A stretch of 64,000 nucleotides of DNA, taken from the NCBI RefSeq assembly GCF_039851975.1, contig NZ_CP156660.1, forward strand, positions 2,857,035 through 2,921,034, given 5' to 3'. The notes beneath the pieces are model-generated. The model was given only the letters and a program-made list of their open reading frames with translations, made no database searches and was not told the DNA's origin. A program made the translations under genes and the position numbers. The DNA is from Desulfoscipio sp. XC116. GTDB taxonomy: Bacteria > Bacillota > Desulfotomaculia > Desulfotomaculales > Desulfallaceae. Below, one piece after another: positions 1 to 8,216 of this stretch. Position 1 is the stretch's first letter, and each line of letters starts with the position of its first letter.

Positions 1-355
1 AGTTCTGTAGTTCCGCTTCAGTAAACGCGTGTGGGATATAGTCTCTCGGCTCTTTTTGTGGTACTGTTGGCTCCGTAACGAAAGTCATCCCGCGTTTGCG
101 CAGATAACGTATGAAGCTGACAACAGGATATATTCTTGATCGGCATGAATTGTTTGCTTCCGTTTCGCGCTGGGCGCACCATGAATCCGCCATGTCCTGT
201 GACAACTCAGAAACATTGGGAAAATGCTTATCACAATACTTGTCGAACAGACTCAGATTAACTTCGTAAGAGGCTTCATTCCAACGTCCAGAAGCCTTCC
301 GAAAGGCAACAAACGCACGCATGAGCGGTGCAATGGAGGATATGAACTCACTCAT
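1..355 (-). CDS. Tyrosine recombinase, N-terminal part (second gene of RIT element 1)
   Basis: My translation from the ATG at 355 down to the window edge gives 118 residues beginning MSEFISSIAPLMRAF, with the helical SAM-like core-binding fold of phage-type integrases; the catalytic domain lies outside the window. The start overlaps the stop of the preceding recombinase (TGA at 350-348) by 8 bp in the form ATGAGTGA. The same 8-bp coupling joins the two recombinases at 2469/2462. Tandem overlapping tyrosine recombinases are the hallmark of RIT (recombinase in trio) elements, so this should be the second of three genes. The family call is moderately sure; the RIT assignment is inferred from organisation. 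Confidence 0.7.
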   Translation of the reverse strand, partial: MSEFISSIAPLMRAFVAFRKASGRWNEASYEVNLSLFDKYCDKHFPNVSELSQDMADSWCAQRETEANNSCRSRIYPVVSFIRYLRKRGMTFVTEPTVPQKEPRDYIPHAFTEAELQN

Positions 356-1589
356 GTGCAAACACCCCCTCCGGCACTGGAAACCGTTCTATACTGAGCG
401 CACACTCTTTGAGATGTTTAAAGTCGGCGCTGAGATATGCTTCCAGGGAATCGGGGGACGTATGACCAAGTGCTTTGCTGATAACAGGTTGCGGGACACC
501 GCCGCCAAGAAGCTCTGTTGCCACGCGGTGGCGAAACATGTGAAATCCCTTGCTGTCGCCAGCGTTTTGTCTGATGTTTGCGGCTTTCATTATCTTGTCG
601 GAAATATTGCCGATGCTTCCGCTCAACAAACGCCCATATGGCCGATTTTCAGAGATAAATATGAATTCACACTCGGTTTCCGGGCGTTTGGACACAAGAT
701 AGTCATAGACGGCATTGCCTACTATAACAGAAAGCGGCAACTCAAGGGGAGCGCCAGTCTTCTGCTGTTTGATACAGATTAGCTCTTTTTCCCAATCAAT
801 ATCATTGACTTTCAGACCTGCAATGTCACAGCAACGCAGCCCGGTATAAAGAACCAGTGAACCAACCGCCCTGTCTCTGAGCGAAAGCCTCGAATACTCA
901 TTTTCGAGAGCCTGTTTTATCTGATCCGTTTCATCCGGCTTCAAATACTGGATGTTCTTGCGGTGTTCGCGCAATTCAGGCAGGTAAGCCAGTATTCTCG
1001 TAAACTCAGAGTATTCAGGGTTCTCCCTTATGCAGGCTTTGAGAACTGCTGCGATGTCTTTTTTGTATGAGCAGCTCCGGCGCAGTGTGTCGTCCTCGCC
1101 AATGAAAACAGATAACACATCCGCCTCTGTAATCGCACCGAAAGTATTAATGCCTTTCTGCTGTAAAGCGTACAAAAAACTCGCGCCGTGACTCGCTTCG
1201 CATATGATCGTGGTTGCCTTCTTGTTCCGCCTGCTTTCTGATGCCCGATAACAGTCAACTACCGCTTTGAACTCCGGCAACAACAAGTGATACAGGCCGC
1301 GCTTGATGATCTGCTGCCGATGCCGTCCATCAGGGTACTGACCGCGATTGTCAAATCGCTCAATAATACCAAGGCAATTTAGTATGTTGCGCAGATAGCT
1401 CCGGGAAGTGGATTTATTCGCGTACTCTTGATAAATATCCTTGTACGACGTCCAACCATTTGAATCCGCCCTGGAGAGAATGTGGTTTATCTCGCGCCGC
1501 ACTTTTATTATATATGTGGCACTATAACCGGCCCTTTCCATGTAGCCGATTAGTTTGGGATAATTATCCCTTAGATTTTGTGTATTCAT
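348..1589 (-). CDS. Tyrosine recombinase, first gene of RIT element 1
   Basis: This 413-residue protein has an N-terminal core-binding region and a C-terminal catalytic domain. The catalytic residues are visible: Arg in YTGLRCCDI (about residue 253), His-x-x-Arg in HMFRHR (about 345), LGHTS, and the nucleophile candidate in EAYLS (about 386). It cuts and rejoins DNA through a 3'-phosphotyrosine and here presumably moves its own element. The ATG follows a strong GGAGGTG ribosome binding site. It overlaps the next recombinase by 8 bp. The 73-bp gap upstream (1590-1662) carries one arm of the inverted repeat described for this element's end. It looks intact. Confidence 0.85.
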   Translation of the reverse strand: MNTQNLRDNYPKLIGYMERAGYSATYIIKVRREINHILSRADSNGWTSYKDIYQEYANKSTSRSYLRNILNCLGIIERFDNRGQYPDGRHRQQIIKRGLYHLLLPEFKAVVDCYRASESRRNKKATTIICEASHGASFLYALQQKGINTFGAITEADVLSVFIGEDDTLRRSCSYKKDIAAVLKACIRENPEYSEFTRILAYLPELREHRKNIQYLKPDETDQIKQALENEYSRLSLRDRAVGSLVLYTGLRCCDIAGLKVNDIDWEKELICIKQQKTGAPLELPLSVIVGNAVYDYLVSKRPETECEFIFISENRPYGRLLSGSIGNISDKIMKAANIRQNAGDSKGFHMFRHRVATELLGGGVPQPVISKALGHTSPDSLEAYLSADFKHLKECALSIERFPVPEGVFAHE

Positions 1590-1622
1590 CTGTACACCTC
1601 CTGCTCGGAGTATACAGCATGA

Positions 1623-1707
1623 AAATAAAATCCATACCTTTCTATTGGGGAAAGGCTTATTATTACGCTGTTTTACTGAAGGTTCGGATTTTATTTATGT
1701 ACGGATA
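1623..1707. repeat. End of RIT element 1 with subterminal inverted repeat
   Basis: The arms AAATAAAATCC (1623-1633) and GGATTTTATTT (1686-1696) are perfect inverted copies. The reading frame of the disrupted recombinase loses its family sequence just outside them, after HDFR, at about 1707/1708. A smaller hairpin (CCTTTC/GAAAGG, 1637-1655) lies between the arms. I infer that this is the recombinase-binding end of the element that begins with the gene at 1589. The matching end of RIT element 2 is at 4105-4186. Confidence 0.55.
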
Positions 1708-2469
1708 ACGGAAGTCGTGCACTCTTGCGGGGTTTCCTGTAACCGCCCTAGCTTCTGGCAGTTTGTCCCAGAACTCATGGAACCAGCAATCAATAACTGA
1801 CTTATTGTAACAAGTTCCATCTTTATTCGAGAAAAATGCCTGCCTACCAGGCAATATGGATTCCATTATAGAATCATACTCCCTGCATACTTTCTGCAGA
1901 TCTTCGCTCATGAATACGATCCTGGCTTTCCAGCCTTTGGATTCCCGGACGGATATTTTTCCTGTTTCGAGGTTAACATCCTCTTTTTTCAGTAGGCGTG
2001 CTTCCGAGGAACGCAGCCCGCAGCAGAATAGCATGCGGAAAATGACCGGCATGACATATCTCCTGGTCGGAGAAAATGGTGAAGGAGGGCAATGATCAAT
2101 GGCCTTGAGAAAGGCTTTCAACTCTGCGGTCGTATAAATATGGGCCTCATACTTAACTTGCCTATCCGGGATATGACCGGGAATAACATAAACATTGTAT
2201 CCGAGCCCTTTCATGTATTTACCAAGCTGCCTTACCGGAGTAACCCTCCTTAAAAGGCCGTTTGGATGCTCTCCAGGCTTTGAATGGATCCACGTAGAGC
2301 CCATTTCTTGTGTGATTGTGCTCTCTCCCGGGAACTTCTCAGCCACAAGTAAATCAAAGTGATACAGTATTCGTGCTGAAGACTGGTAAGGATAACCTAA
2401 TGCCCGTTTCTGGCTGATAAAGTCTCTAATGCAAACACCAAGGAGGCTTTTAAATATATAATCAGTCAT
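1663..2469 (-). pseudogene. Tyrosine recombinase truncated by insertion (second gene of RIT element 2)
   Basis: The frame runs from the ATG at 2469, which overlaps the upstream recombinase stop by 8 bp (ATGACTGA). It encodes a core-binding domain and most of a catalytic domain: the first Arg is in CCGLRSSEARLL and the second motif in RVHDFR. After HDFR, where family members continue with HTFA-like sequence, the frame turns into unrelated YPYINKIRTFSKTA and stops. The C-terminal His and Tyr motifs are therefore missing. The break coincides with the end of RIT element 1, so I read this as an insertional truncation whose remaining 3' part should lie left of the window. Genuine family sequence covers about 1708-2469. 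Confidence 0.75.
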
Positions 2470-4045
2470 CAGAAGCACCACCCCTCCATGAAACCCTGCC
2501 TATGACGGATAGATTCAGAGCACACATCCGGAGCATGGATTCCTCCATGGACAGATAAGGCTTGTCGGATTCCTTTGAGGTATGTCCAAGCACATCAGTA
2601 ATGACTTGGTGAGGTACTTTAGCTGCAAGAAGTCTATGTACCATGGAATACCGAAAAAGGTGCACGCCCGTAGCAGTACCGTTTACCGGCTTAATCCCCA
2701 GGCAACCAAGCAGTCCGGAACAGATTGAGTAAACTGAAGTCAGTTTATTGTGAGGCGCCTGTTTCCGTAAGAATATATAGGGGTAATGGTCAGCTCGTTT
2801 CGGTCTCTCATTCAGAATGTAATCCATTAGTGCGTTGCCTACATCCGGGAGCAATGGTAGTACGAGAGGTTCACCTGTCTTTTTCTGGATCAGCCTGATT
2901 TTATCATTTCGCCAGTCAATCGCCTGAAAAGTGAGATTGCAGATATCACAATCACGCAATCCCAAATTCATGGCAAGAAGAATTACTGCTTTTGTGCGTT
3001 TAGACTCTCTAGCCAGATATGCAACCAGTTCTGTCTGATCCTTTTCAGAAATATATGCGGCAACCGAGCCCCGCTGTACAAAACCTCCCATTACAAGGCC
3101 GGACAAATCCTTTTTGATCAGGCCAACTGTAAAAAAAAACGCCAACAGTGAACGCAGGATTGGAAGTATAGTTGCCATGCTCCGCCTATTGCAGATGCAT
3201 GCAAATTTTGTAATGACAAGATGGATCTTTTCGGGTGTTAGAGATAGTAAATCCTTTAGAGTTTCTATCTCGGTGAACTCCACGGTTTTTCGGAATACAT
3301 AATCGTGCAGGTCGATTGTGGATTTGCTGAGATTACGCTGTTCCAACGATACAAGGTACTGTGAACGAATAGATTCTGTCTCTAAGCTGTTGCAGTTGGC
3401 ATCTCGGTTGATCATTCCCCACAGGAAGCACCCTGTATTTGCAACTTCCATCAGGACACGTGCCGCCTTACGGTTAATTTTCCACTTCCATTCCTTCATG
3501 GATCCACTATTACGTAAGTTGTTTATTTCTTGGATGAAGCATTTCATCAATGTTTCATCATATCCAAGAATACCAGCATCATAAAAATAGCGTCGTATGT
3601 CCATCCAGGAATGCTTGTATTGCCCGATAGTAGAATCCGTGAGATTGAGGTATTTCATTTCAATCTCAGCCTTGACAATGAGGTGATCAATACGCACGTC
3701 TGCTGCTATTGGGAACTCTCGGCCCTGAAAAAACTCATGAACTTTTGCATCATCCGGCATGGGTGGTTCGTTGAACGGTATGCCGTATTCATCTTGGGCT
3801 TGTGTACATGCTAATGCGTCAACCAGTCTTACGCAGCGAACATGCAGTGCGTGGCGTTCCGTCGAACCATTGTCATCTCTAATGAATGTATCATACAGCT
3901 CCGCGCACGGTTCCGTAATGCCAAGTGAATTAGCACACTTTAGCATTTGGTTGAAATAACGACGTCTAGACTCCCAAGTTTCATTGGCAAGTTCAAATTT
4001 CAACTGCTGCAAAAGGGTATTGATGACAGTTTCTAGTTTTGTCAT
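2462..4045 (-). CDS. Tyrosine recombinase, first gene of RIT element 2
   Basis: This 527-residue recombinase is longer than the 413-residue counterpart in RIT element 1. A substantial N-terminal region precedes the core-binding domain. Catalytic motifs are LGLRDCDIC (about residue 365), HLFRYS (about 465), LGHTS and KPYLS (about 497). The stop overlaps the next recombinase start by 8 bp. The start at 4045 has an AGGAGG-type site upstream. It is the first gene of the element whose end I place at about 4186, inside istA. No lesion is visible in this gene, although its partner is broken, so the element as a whole is probably dead unless complemented. Confidence 0.82.
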   Translation of the reverse strand: MTKLETVINTLLQQLKFELANETWESRRRYFNQMLKCANSLGITEPCAELYDTFIRDDNGSTERHALHVRCVRLVDALACTQAQDEYGIPFNEPPMPDDAKVHEFFQGREFPIAADVRIDHLIVKAEIEMKYLNLTDSTIGQYKHSWMDIRRYFYDAGILGYDETLMKCFIQEINNLRNSGSMKEWKWKINRKAARVLMEVANTGCFLWGMINRDANCNSLETESIRSQYLVSLEQRNLSKSTIDLHDYVFRKTVEFTEIETLKDLLSLTPEKIHLVITKFACICNRRSMATILPILRSLLAFFFTVGLIKKDLSGLVMGGFVQRGSVAAYISEKDQTELVAYLARESKRTKAVILLAMNLGLRDCDICNLTFQAIDWRNDKIRLIQKKTGEPLVLPLLPDVGNALMDYILNERPKRADHYPYIFLRKQAPHNKLTSVYSICSGLLGCLGIKPVNGTATGVHLFRYSMVHRLLAAKVPHQVITDVLGHTSKESDKPYLSMEESMLRMCALNLSVIGRVSWRGGASDD

Positions 4046-4104
4046 ATGTTATCCTCCTTCAGGCCTGTATCAGGCTGTCTAAAGGATAGCACTATATATG
4101 GATT

Positions 4105-4186
4105 ATTATCTTCAATTTTCAGCTATTGATTGGCTATATGCTTAAGCAGTTTTGCTGATTTTAAAGATAATACCATTTTGAGAATA
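4105..4186. repeat. End of RIT element 2 with subterminal inverted repeat
   Basis: The arms 4105-4123 (ATTATCTTCAATTTTCAGC) and 4154-4171 (GCTGATTTTAAAGATAAT) are near-perfect inverted copies just upstream of the first recombinase gene. On the minus strand the 41 nt inside the junction at 4186/4187 begin TAT and end CAGCAAAACTGC. The matching 41 nt of RIT element 1 begin TAT and end CAGTAAAACAGC. The agreement in length, position and end motif supports these being homologous element ends. Confidence 0.6.
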
Positions 4187-4942
4187 ATCTTTGGGGTGGC
4201 AAACCCTTGCAGGTATAATGGCTGTGCTGTAGTGTTCAGCCATCTCATGGTAGACGGCATTTAGCTGCTGATTATACCATCCGCCATTATGTACCACGGC
4301 CGTTTTTGCGTTGTCGGGTACTAGGATTTTTGCCACACCGTTGAAATACTGGTACATGTGGATATGGGCACTGATCCATGCCTGCTGCTTTTCATTGATG
4401 AATGCTTCCGCGTAGGTATACTGGCTGTAGGTCATAACACCGACAAAGATGTAGGCTTTGATGATTTCACTGGTATCCGGATCAATGATGTGTGCTGGAT
4501 CTCCCGCCCAGTCAACCTCAACTTGTTCCCCTGGTTTGCGGTTGATGTGCATGGTAGCACGGCGTTTCTGCTCGTCCTGCTGGATGTAATAGCAGAACTG
4601 CGAATACATGAGTGGTTCTTGGCCGTTCAGGCGGCAATCCTCCATGTATTCTGTCCACAGGAGCTTTTTGCTGACCCCATTACGGAATAGTTCTTTGCGG
4701 ATGTAGGTTAGATTTGGCATCCTTTTGGTTCTAATGTCTTTGCCTGCTTTAGGAAACATCAAATCTTTTAAAGCCTTATCCGTCATGAGTTCGTCCAATG
4801 GCCATGCAAGATTTAATTCTTTTGCACGATGCTGGACTTTGACAACAGTTTTCTGTGCAACATTGCAGCTTTGCATGATGTTGCGCTGGGTGAATCCAAG
4901 ACTGGTTAGCCTTAGGATTTCTCGATACTTGGTCATAATCAT
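4142..4942 (-). pseudogene. istA: IS21-family transposase IstA, truncated
   Basis: The first ~250 residues match IS21 IstA: an N-terminal helix-turn-helix (MTKYREILRLTSLGFTQRNI) and a DDE core with VEVDWAGD carrying the first Asp and VPDNAKTAVV carrying the second. Family members continue HPKDKASVE, but here the frame departs after HPKD into YSQNGIIFKISKTA and stops. The departure point (4186/4187) is the end of RIT element 2. The last catalytic Glu region, the rest of istA and any istB are missing from the window and would lie to the left if the insertions are simple. The gene is not functional as it stands. Confidence 0.85.
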
Positions 4943-5004
4943 GACATCCTTATAATGGATTTACATCTTGCGATGCATAATTCCATTATAAGATTTATAG
5001 AAAC

Positions 5005-5069
5005 TGATTTCCGTTTAACGGAATCATGATCTCCCAAAACCCGGAATGTTGATTTCCATGTACCGGACA
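5005..5069. mobile_element. IS21-type element terminus with two internal repeats
   Basis: Two related 20-bp copies lie upstream of istA: TGATTTCCGTTTAACGGAAT at 5005-5024 and TGATTTCCATGTACCGGACA at 5050-5069. Read outward on the minus strand, the outer copy starts TGTCCGG, matching the 5'-TG terminus usual for IS21 elements. Multiple transposase-binding repeats near each end are typical of the family. I place the element boundary at 5069. The other end is not in the window. Confidence 0.6.
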
Positions 5070-5094
5070 GGTGATGAATTTTGCTCCGGAATAC

Positions 5095-5214
5095 TCACGT
5101 CCTACCGGTGTACCATTCAATGAAAGTCCTGCTGTCTCGTATATAGCAGCCAATTGTGTTCCGACTAAATTCTTTGCTCTTCAGATACACCTCAAATCCG
5201 CTTAAATCAAGCAC
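5095..5214 (-). pseudogene. N-terminal fragment of a tyrosine recombinase
   Basis: A GTG at 5214 opens a 39-codon frame reading LDLSGFEVYLKSKEFSRNTI and ending FIEWYTGRT-stop. This is the first two helices of a SAM-like integrase core-binding domain. In the +1 frame the sequence continues VGREYSGAKFITC up to the IS21 terminus at 5069, so the gene appears to carry a frameshift and then the IS21 insertion. A GGAAGGG ribosome binding site lies upstream inside the loop of a strong hairpin. It may be the original integrase of the prophage or island, but that is inference. Confidence 0.5.
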
Positions 5215-5250
5215 ATGAACACACCCTTCCTTTATTTGGTGTGTTCATGT
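5213..5250. promoter_or_regulatory. Perfect 13-bp hairpin around the recombinase leader
   Basis: ACATGAACACACC (5213-5225) and GGTGTGTTCATGT (5238-5250) are exact inverted repeats with a 12-nt loop. On the minus strand the loop contains AAAGGAAG, the putative ribosome binding site, and the 3' arm contains the GTG start of the recombinase fragment. It could hide the start codon or be a recombinase or repressor site. No T-run marks it as a terminator. The 125 bp between it and the terminase pseudogene hold nothing I recognise. Confidence 0.55.
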
Positions 5251-5375
5251 TCCCTCTTTATTGCTCACAAGTCAACTGGATACATAAGACTAATTATGCA
5301 TTGTAATCGGCTTGATTTCAGGCATTTTTTGCCCCAATAAAGGCATTTATCCTGGCAAAAACTGACGACATAAGA

Positions 5376-5919
5376 TTATTCTTCTTCGTTTTCCGGCTGT
5401 ACTTCTTGATCATCTATTATTTCATACTCGGCTTCAATATCGCCATTTATCATCTGAAGGAAGAGCTTCTTCCTGGCTTGTTCATTTTGGCTGGTATCCA
5501 ATATAAGCTCTTTCTTTTCAGACCATTCCTCCGGCATCCTGTTACGCAGGAAAAAGGATATTGCCTGAGCAGAGGGTGGTTGATGGCGTTTTATCTTTTC
5601 AATCTTGGTACGTTTCTTGCCATTTTTATCATCTTCAACAGTTGTCTTGATTTCTTCATACTCATAGCCGTTGCAAAGTTTTAAAAGTGAATTTTCCACC
5701 TCGTTACATAACACGCTCCTGCCCAGATTTACTAATTCAGAGAGTGTTTCATGCTCCTTACAATATCTATACCAAGTGTCAGGAGATATAGATAATTTCG
5801 AACATACTTGCCTTTACTGTATCTCCCTGCATTATCCAATCCTTAATGTCCGAGAATCGGGGCAATATGTCCGTTTCATACTTCCTTATTTTATTTGGAA
5901 TTCCTTTTCTGCTTCCCAT
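5376..5919 (-). pseudogene. Phage terminase small subunit-like protein, frameshifted
   Basis: The ATG at 5919 follows GGTGAGGTG and starts MGSRKGIPNKIRKYETDIL...WIMQGDTVKAS, then meets a stop. In the neighbouring frame the protein continues CSKLSISPDTWYRYCKEHETL, then the VENSLLKLCNGYEYEE and RHQPPSAQAISFFLRNR segments typical of small-terminase or HTH phage proteins, ending with an acidic tail. The shift falls near 5808-5815 and is explained by one extra G in AAGGCAAG. The intact protein would be about 180 residues. Small terminases recognise phage DNA for packaging. No large terminase is present, so this is a prophage relic. Confidence 0.65.
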
Positions 5920-5954
5920 ATCACCTCACCTACTCCTTCTGCAATTATGGCAAC

Positions 5955-5981
5955 AAAAAGGAAGCCCTTTCTGAGGCTTCC
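5955..5981 (-). terminator. Rho-independent terminator downstream of the FRG gene
   Basis: GGAAGCC (5960-5966) pairs with GGCTTCC (5975-5981). On the minus strand the stem is followed by TTTTT. It sits 13 bp after the FRG gene stop. Confidence 0.75.
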
Positions 5982-5993
5982 TCATATTGTTTA

Positions 5994-7181
5994 TTATTTT
6001 GTCAAACCAAACTTTCTTTTTATCTCATGTGAAACAGACTGTAGTTCTGGATATAATCTAACTTTATTATATCCAATTTGAATAAGCTTTTGTTTAATTT
6101 TTGATTTTGTACCCTTACTAATAATTAGTTTTTTTATATATTCACAATTCTCACCCATAGTATTTTTGCTATATTCTACAAACTTAGATGTTCTATTAAC
6201 AATTGGAAATATAGAAAAATTACCATTTTGGCTTGTAATTCTTTTGTTATTTAATGGCCCAATCACAGCTAAGGGTAAAACACTATCATAACTACCTGTG
6301 TATTCTAACGGCTCATATCCATTTAACTCTTCTTTTTTTAACAGACATATATTAGGTATATATTTATAAGAAGAAATACATCTATGCATTTTATTACTTG
6401 AGTTTAGCTTTATTGGGTCTAATACCCATACAACTGGTTCCTTATCGTCTTCATCCATACTAAAATCATCTACTTTCAAGGCGAATGCTAATGCAATTAG
6501 TGGGTCTGTTGTCCAATCAAGTAACCTTGTTGGTAATCCATGATGCTGCATAATAAAAAGCCATTCCCACTCATTATCAGGAATATAATCTAAATATGGC
6601 CATGATAATGATTTAAATTCATTAATTAGCTTTATTTCTATATCATTTATCTCTTCTATTGAACAGCTATTCTTTAAAAACTGTACATAAATACTTGGAA
6701 TCAATTCCCACTCAGCGCTCTGACCCCTAAACCATAGCAAATTTGCTTTTTCGTTATCTGGTTCGTTTAACTCATCATTTAATACACCAATTTTTTCTAT
6801 GTATTTTTCAAGGCTGTCAATAATGCCACTTTTTTCAAAACATTCTTTGGACTTTTCAAAATCCTGCCCCGAGTAATTTACATATAATGGATTAATAAAT
6901 TCATTTTGTCCTTTAAACACAGTTCCCCAGGATGATTTTGATAATTGACCAATATTACCTTGTTTAAGTCCCTTTGCGTATTTGTTTTTGTAGTCACCAT
7001 TTATTCTTAAAAACCATTCTGAAGATTCATGAAAAAGTTCATTGATTCCTTCTGATTCCATTAACTTTATTAATGGTTCAATACTTTTCCCTTGTAATAA
7101 TTTCCTGTCTGTTAAAATAATATTTAATAAAGGTTCACCTTTTTTCCTATTAATAAATTGAACTATATTTTCTTTTTCCAC
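5994..7181 (-). CDS. FRG-domain protein
   Basis: This is a protein of about 395 residues with an FRG domain, named for its conserved Phe-Arg-Gly. It contains LLWFRGQSAEWELIPS (about residue 150), then EWLFIMQHHGLPTRLLDWT and DPLIALAFAL, the most conserved block. The biochemical role is not established; FRG proteins are frequent in phages and defence islands. The frame is open from 7190 (GTG), but the AAAGGAG site touches that codon, so the GTG at 7181 has better spacing. The gene is markedly AT-rich and flanked by terminators on both sides, so it looks like a self-contained cargo unit. Unlike its prophage neighbours it shows no frameshift. Confidence 0.8.
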   Translation of the reverse strand: MEKENIVQFINRKKGEPLLNIILTDRKLLQGKSIEPLIKLMESEGINELFHESSEWFLRINGDYKNKYAKGLKQGNIGQLSKSSWGTVFKGQNEFINPLYVNYSGQDFEKSKECFEKSGIIDSLEKYIEKIGVLNDELNEPDNEKANLLWFRGQSAEWELIPSIYVQFLKNSCSIEEINDIEIKLINEFKSLSWPYLDYIPDNEWEWLFIMQHHGLPTRLLDWTTDPLIALAFALKVDDFSMDEDDKEPVVWVLDPIKLNSSNKMHRCISSYKYIPNICLLKKEELNGYEPLEYTGSYDSVLPLAVIGPLNNKRITSQNGNFSIFPIVNRTSKFVEYSKNTMGENCEYIKKLIISKGTKSKIKQKLIQIGYNKVRLYPELQSVSHEIKRKFGLTK

Positions 7182-7259
7182 AATATTCACTCCTTTATGC
7201 AGTTAATATTCTGCAATTAAGGTATAAACCCTTCTATTAAACATTATTTTAATAATCAG

Positions 7260-7282
7260 AAAGCCCGCTTAAAGCGGGCTTT
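7260..7282. terminator. Terminator hairpin between phage genes
   Basis: AAAGCCCGCTT and AAGCGGGCTTT form an 11-bp stem with almost no loop. Minus-strand transcripts coming from the 7377-8125 gene would end here before the FRG gene. Confidence 0.6.
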
Positions 7283-7376
7283 GCATCTATATTTATCTAT
7301 CTTCATTTGATAATAAGCATGTATTTTTCATCGAACTCCCATTCAAATTAATTAATCAATATGCTCTGTACCCACT

Positions 7377-8125
7377 TCAGGTGTTTCTTATAATTCCCCT
7401 AATTTCAGAAGGAAATACATTTTCTTCCTTTACCTTTTCCGGCTTGCTTCCACTCCGAAAGGCCGAATTTCCTTCCAGGTTTTCAAGCAAAACCTTCCTG
7501 GCTATTTTATATTCACCGCCTACCATGCCTAGCCGGATAAGGAAAACCCGGAAGGTAAACTTGGGGTTATCACTTTCAGTTTTTTTTTGCTGGCCGTTTT
7601 TAAATTCAGAGCCAATTGATTCAGCAAAATGCAAAAATATTTATATATAATAATTCTGTTGGCATCCAACGTTGCCCTAAATAATTGGAACACAATCTTA
7701 TCATTTTCAATTTTAATATTACCATCCTTAACGCCAAATGCCTTGAAAATCAATTCCCTTTTGCTTCCAAAGAGATTTATCAAATTATCCTTTGTTCTAT
7801 CTGTATGGCCCGTGCTATCAATAGTCACTGTCAATTTGCAACTGTCATTGATGATAGCTTTTGCTCCATCCAGAGCCTTAAATACTCCGGCTAATTCTTC
7901 CTCCGTGCTTTCCGGAATACCAATGCCAACCTTGTAATCATCACCAGCATCTCCATCTGCTTTTTCCGGCGCAACCCCTCCGTCCATAAACACTGTCCAA
8001 TCACCAATATTATATTGGTATGTAAGCCCACCCTTATAGGCCGGTTTAGTGTTCAGGTAGTCAGCAATTATACCAGCAGCCTCTTTCCTAGAAATGCCAG
8101 TCAATCCCATTTCAATTCTTACCAT
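7377..8125 (-). pseudogene. Phage-associated protein of the virulence-related type, frameshifted
   Basis: The ATG at 8125 has a GGAGGG site 5 nt upstream. The first frame reads VRIEMGLTGISRKEAAGIIADYL, then YQYNIGDWTVFMDGGV and ELIFKAFGVKDG. It resembles small clostridial prophage proteins usually labelled virulence-related and sometimes fused to amidoligase domains. The C-terminal block KFTFRVFLIRLGMVGGEYK...NLEGNSAFRSG, conserved in that group, is in another frame. The switch occurs in a run of five Ts (minus strand) at about 7633-7637; one T fewer or more would join YKY to LHFAESIG. Reconstructed length is about 250 residues. Function unknown. Confidence 0.55.
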
Positions 8126-8216
8126 TAAAAACCCTCCATTTCTTGATTTGGTGTACACCATTAATCACTCTGAATGCACATTAAATCAAGTTAAATGAAG
8201 GGTTCTAGGCAAAAAT

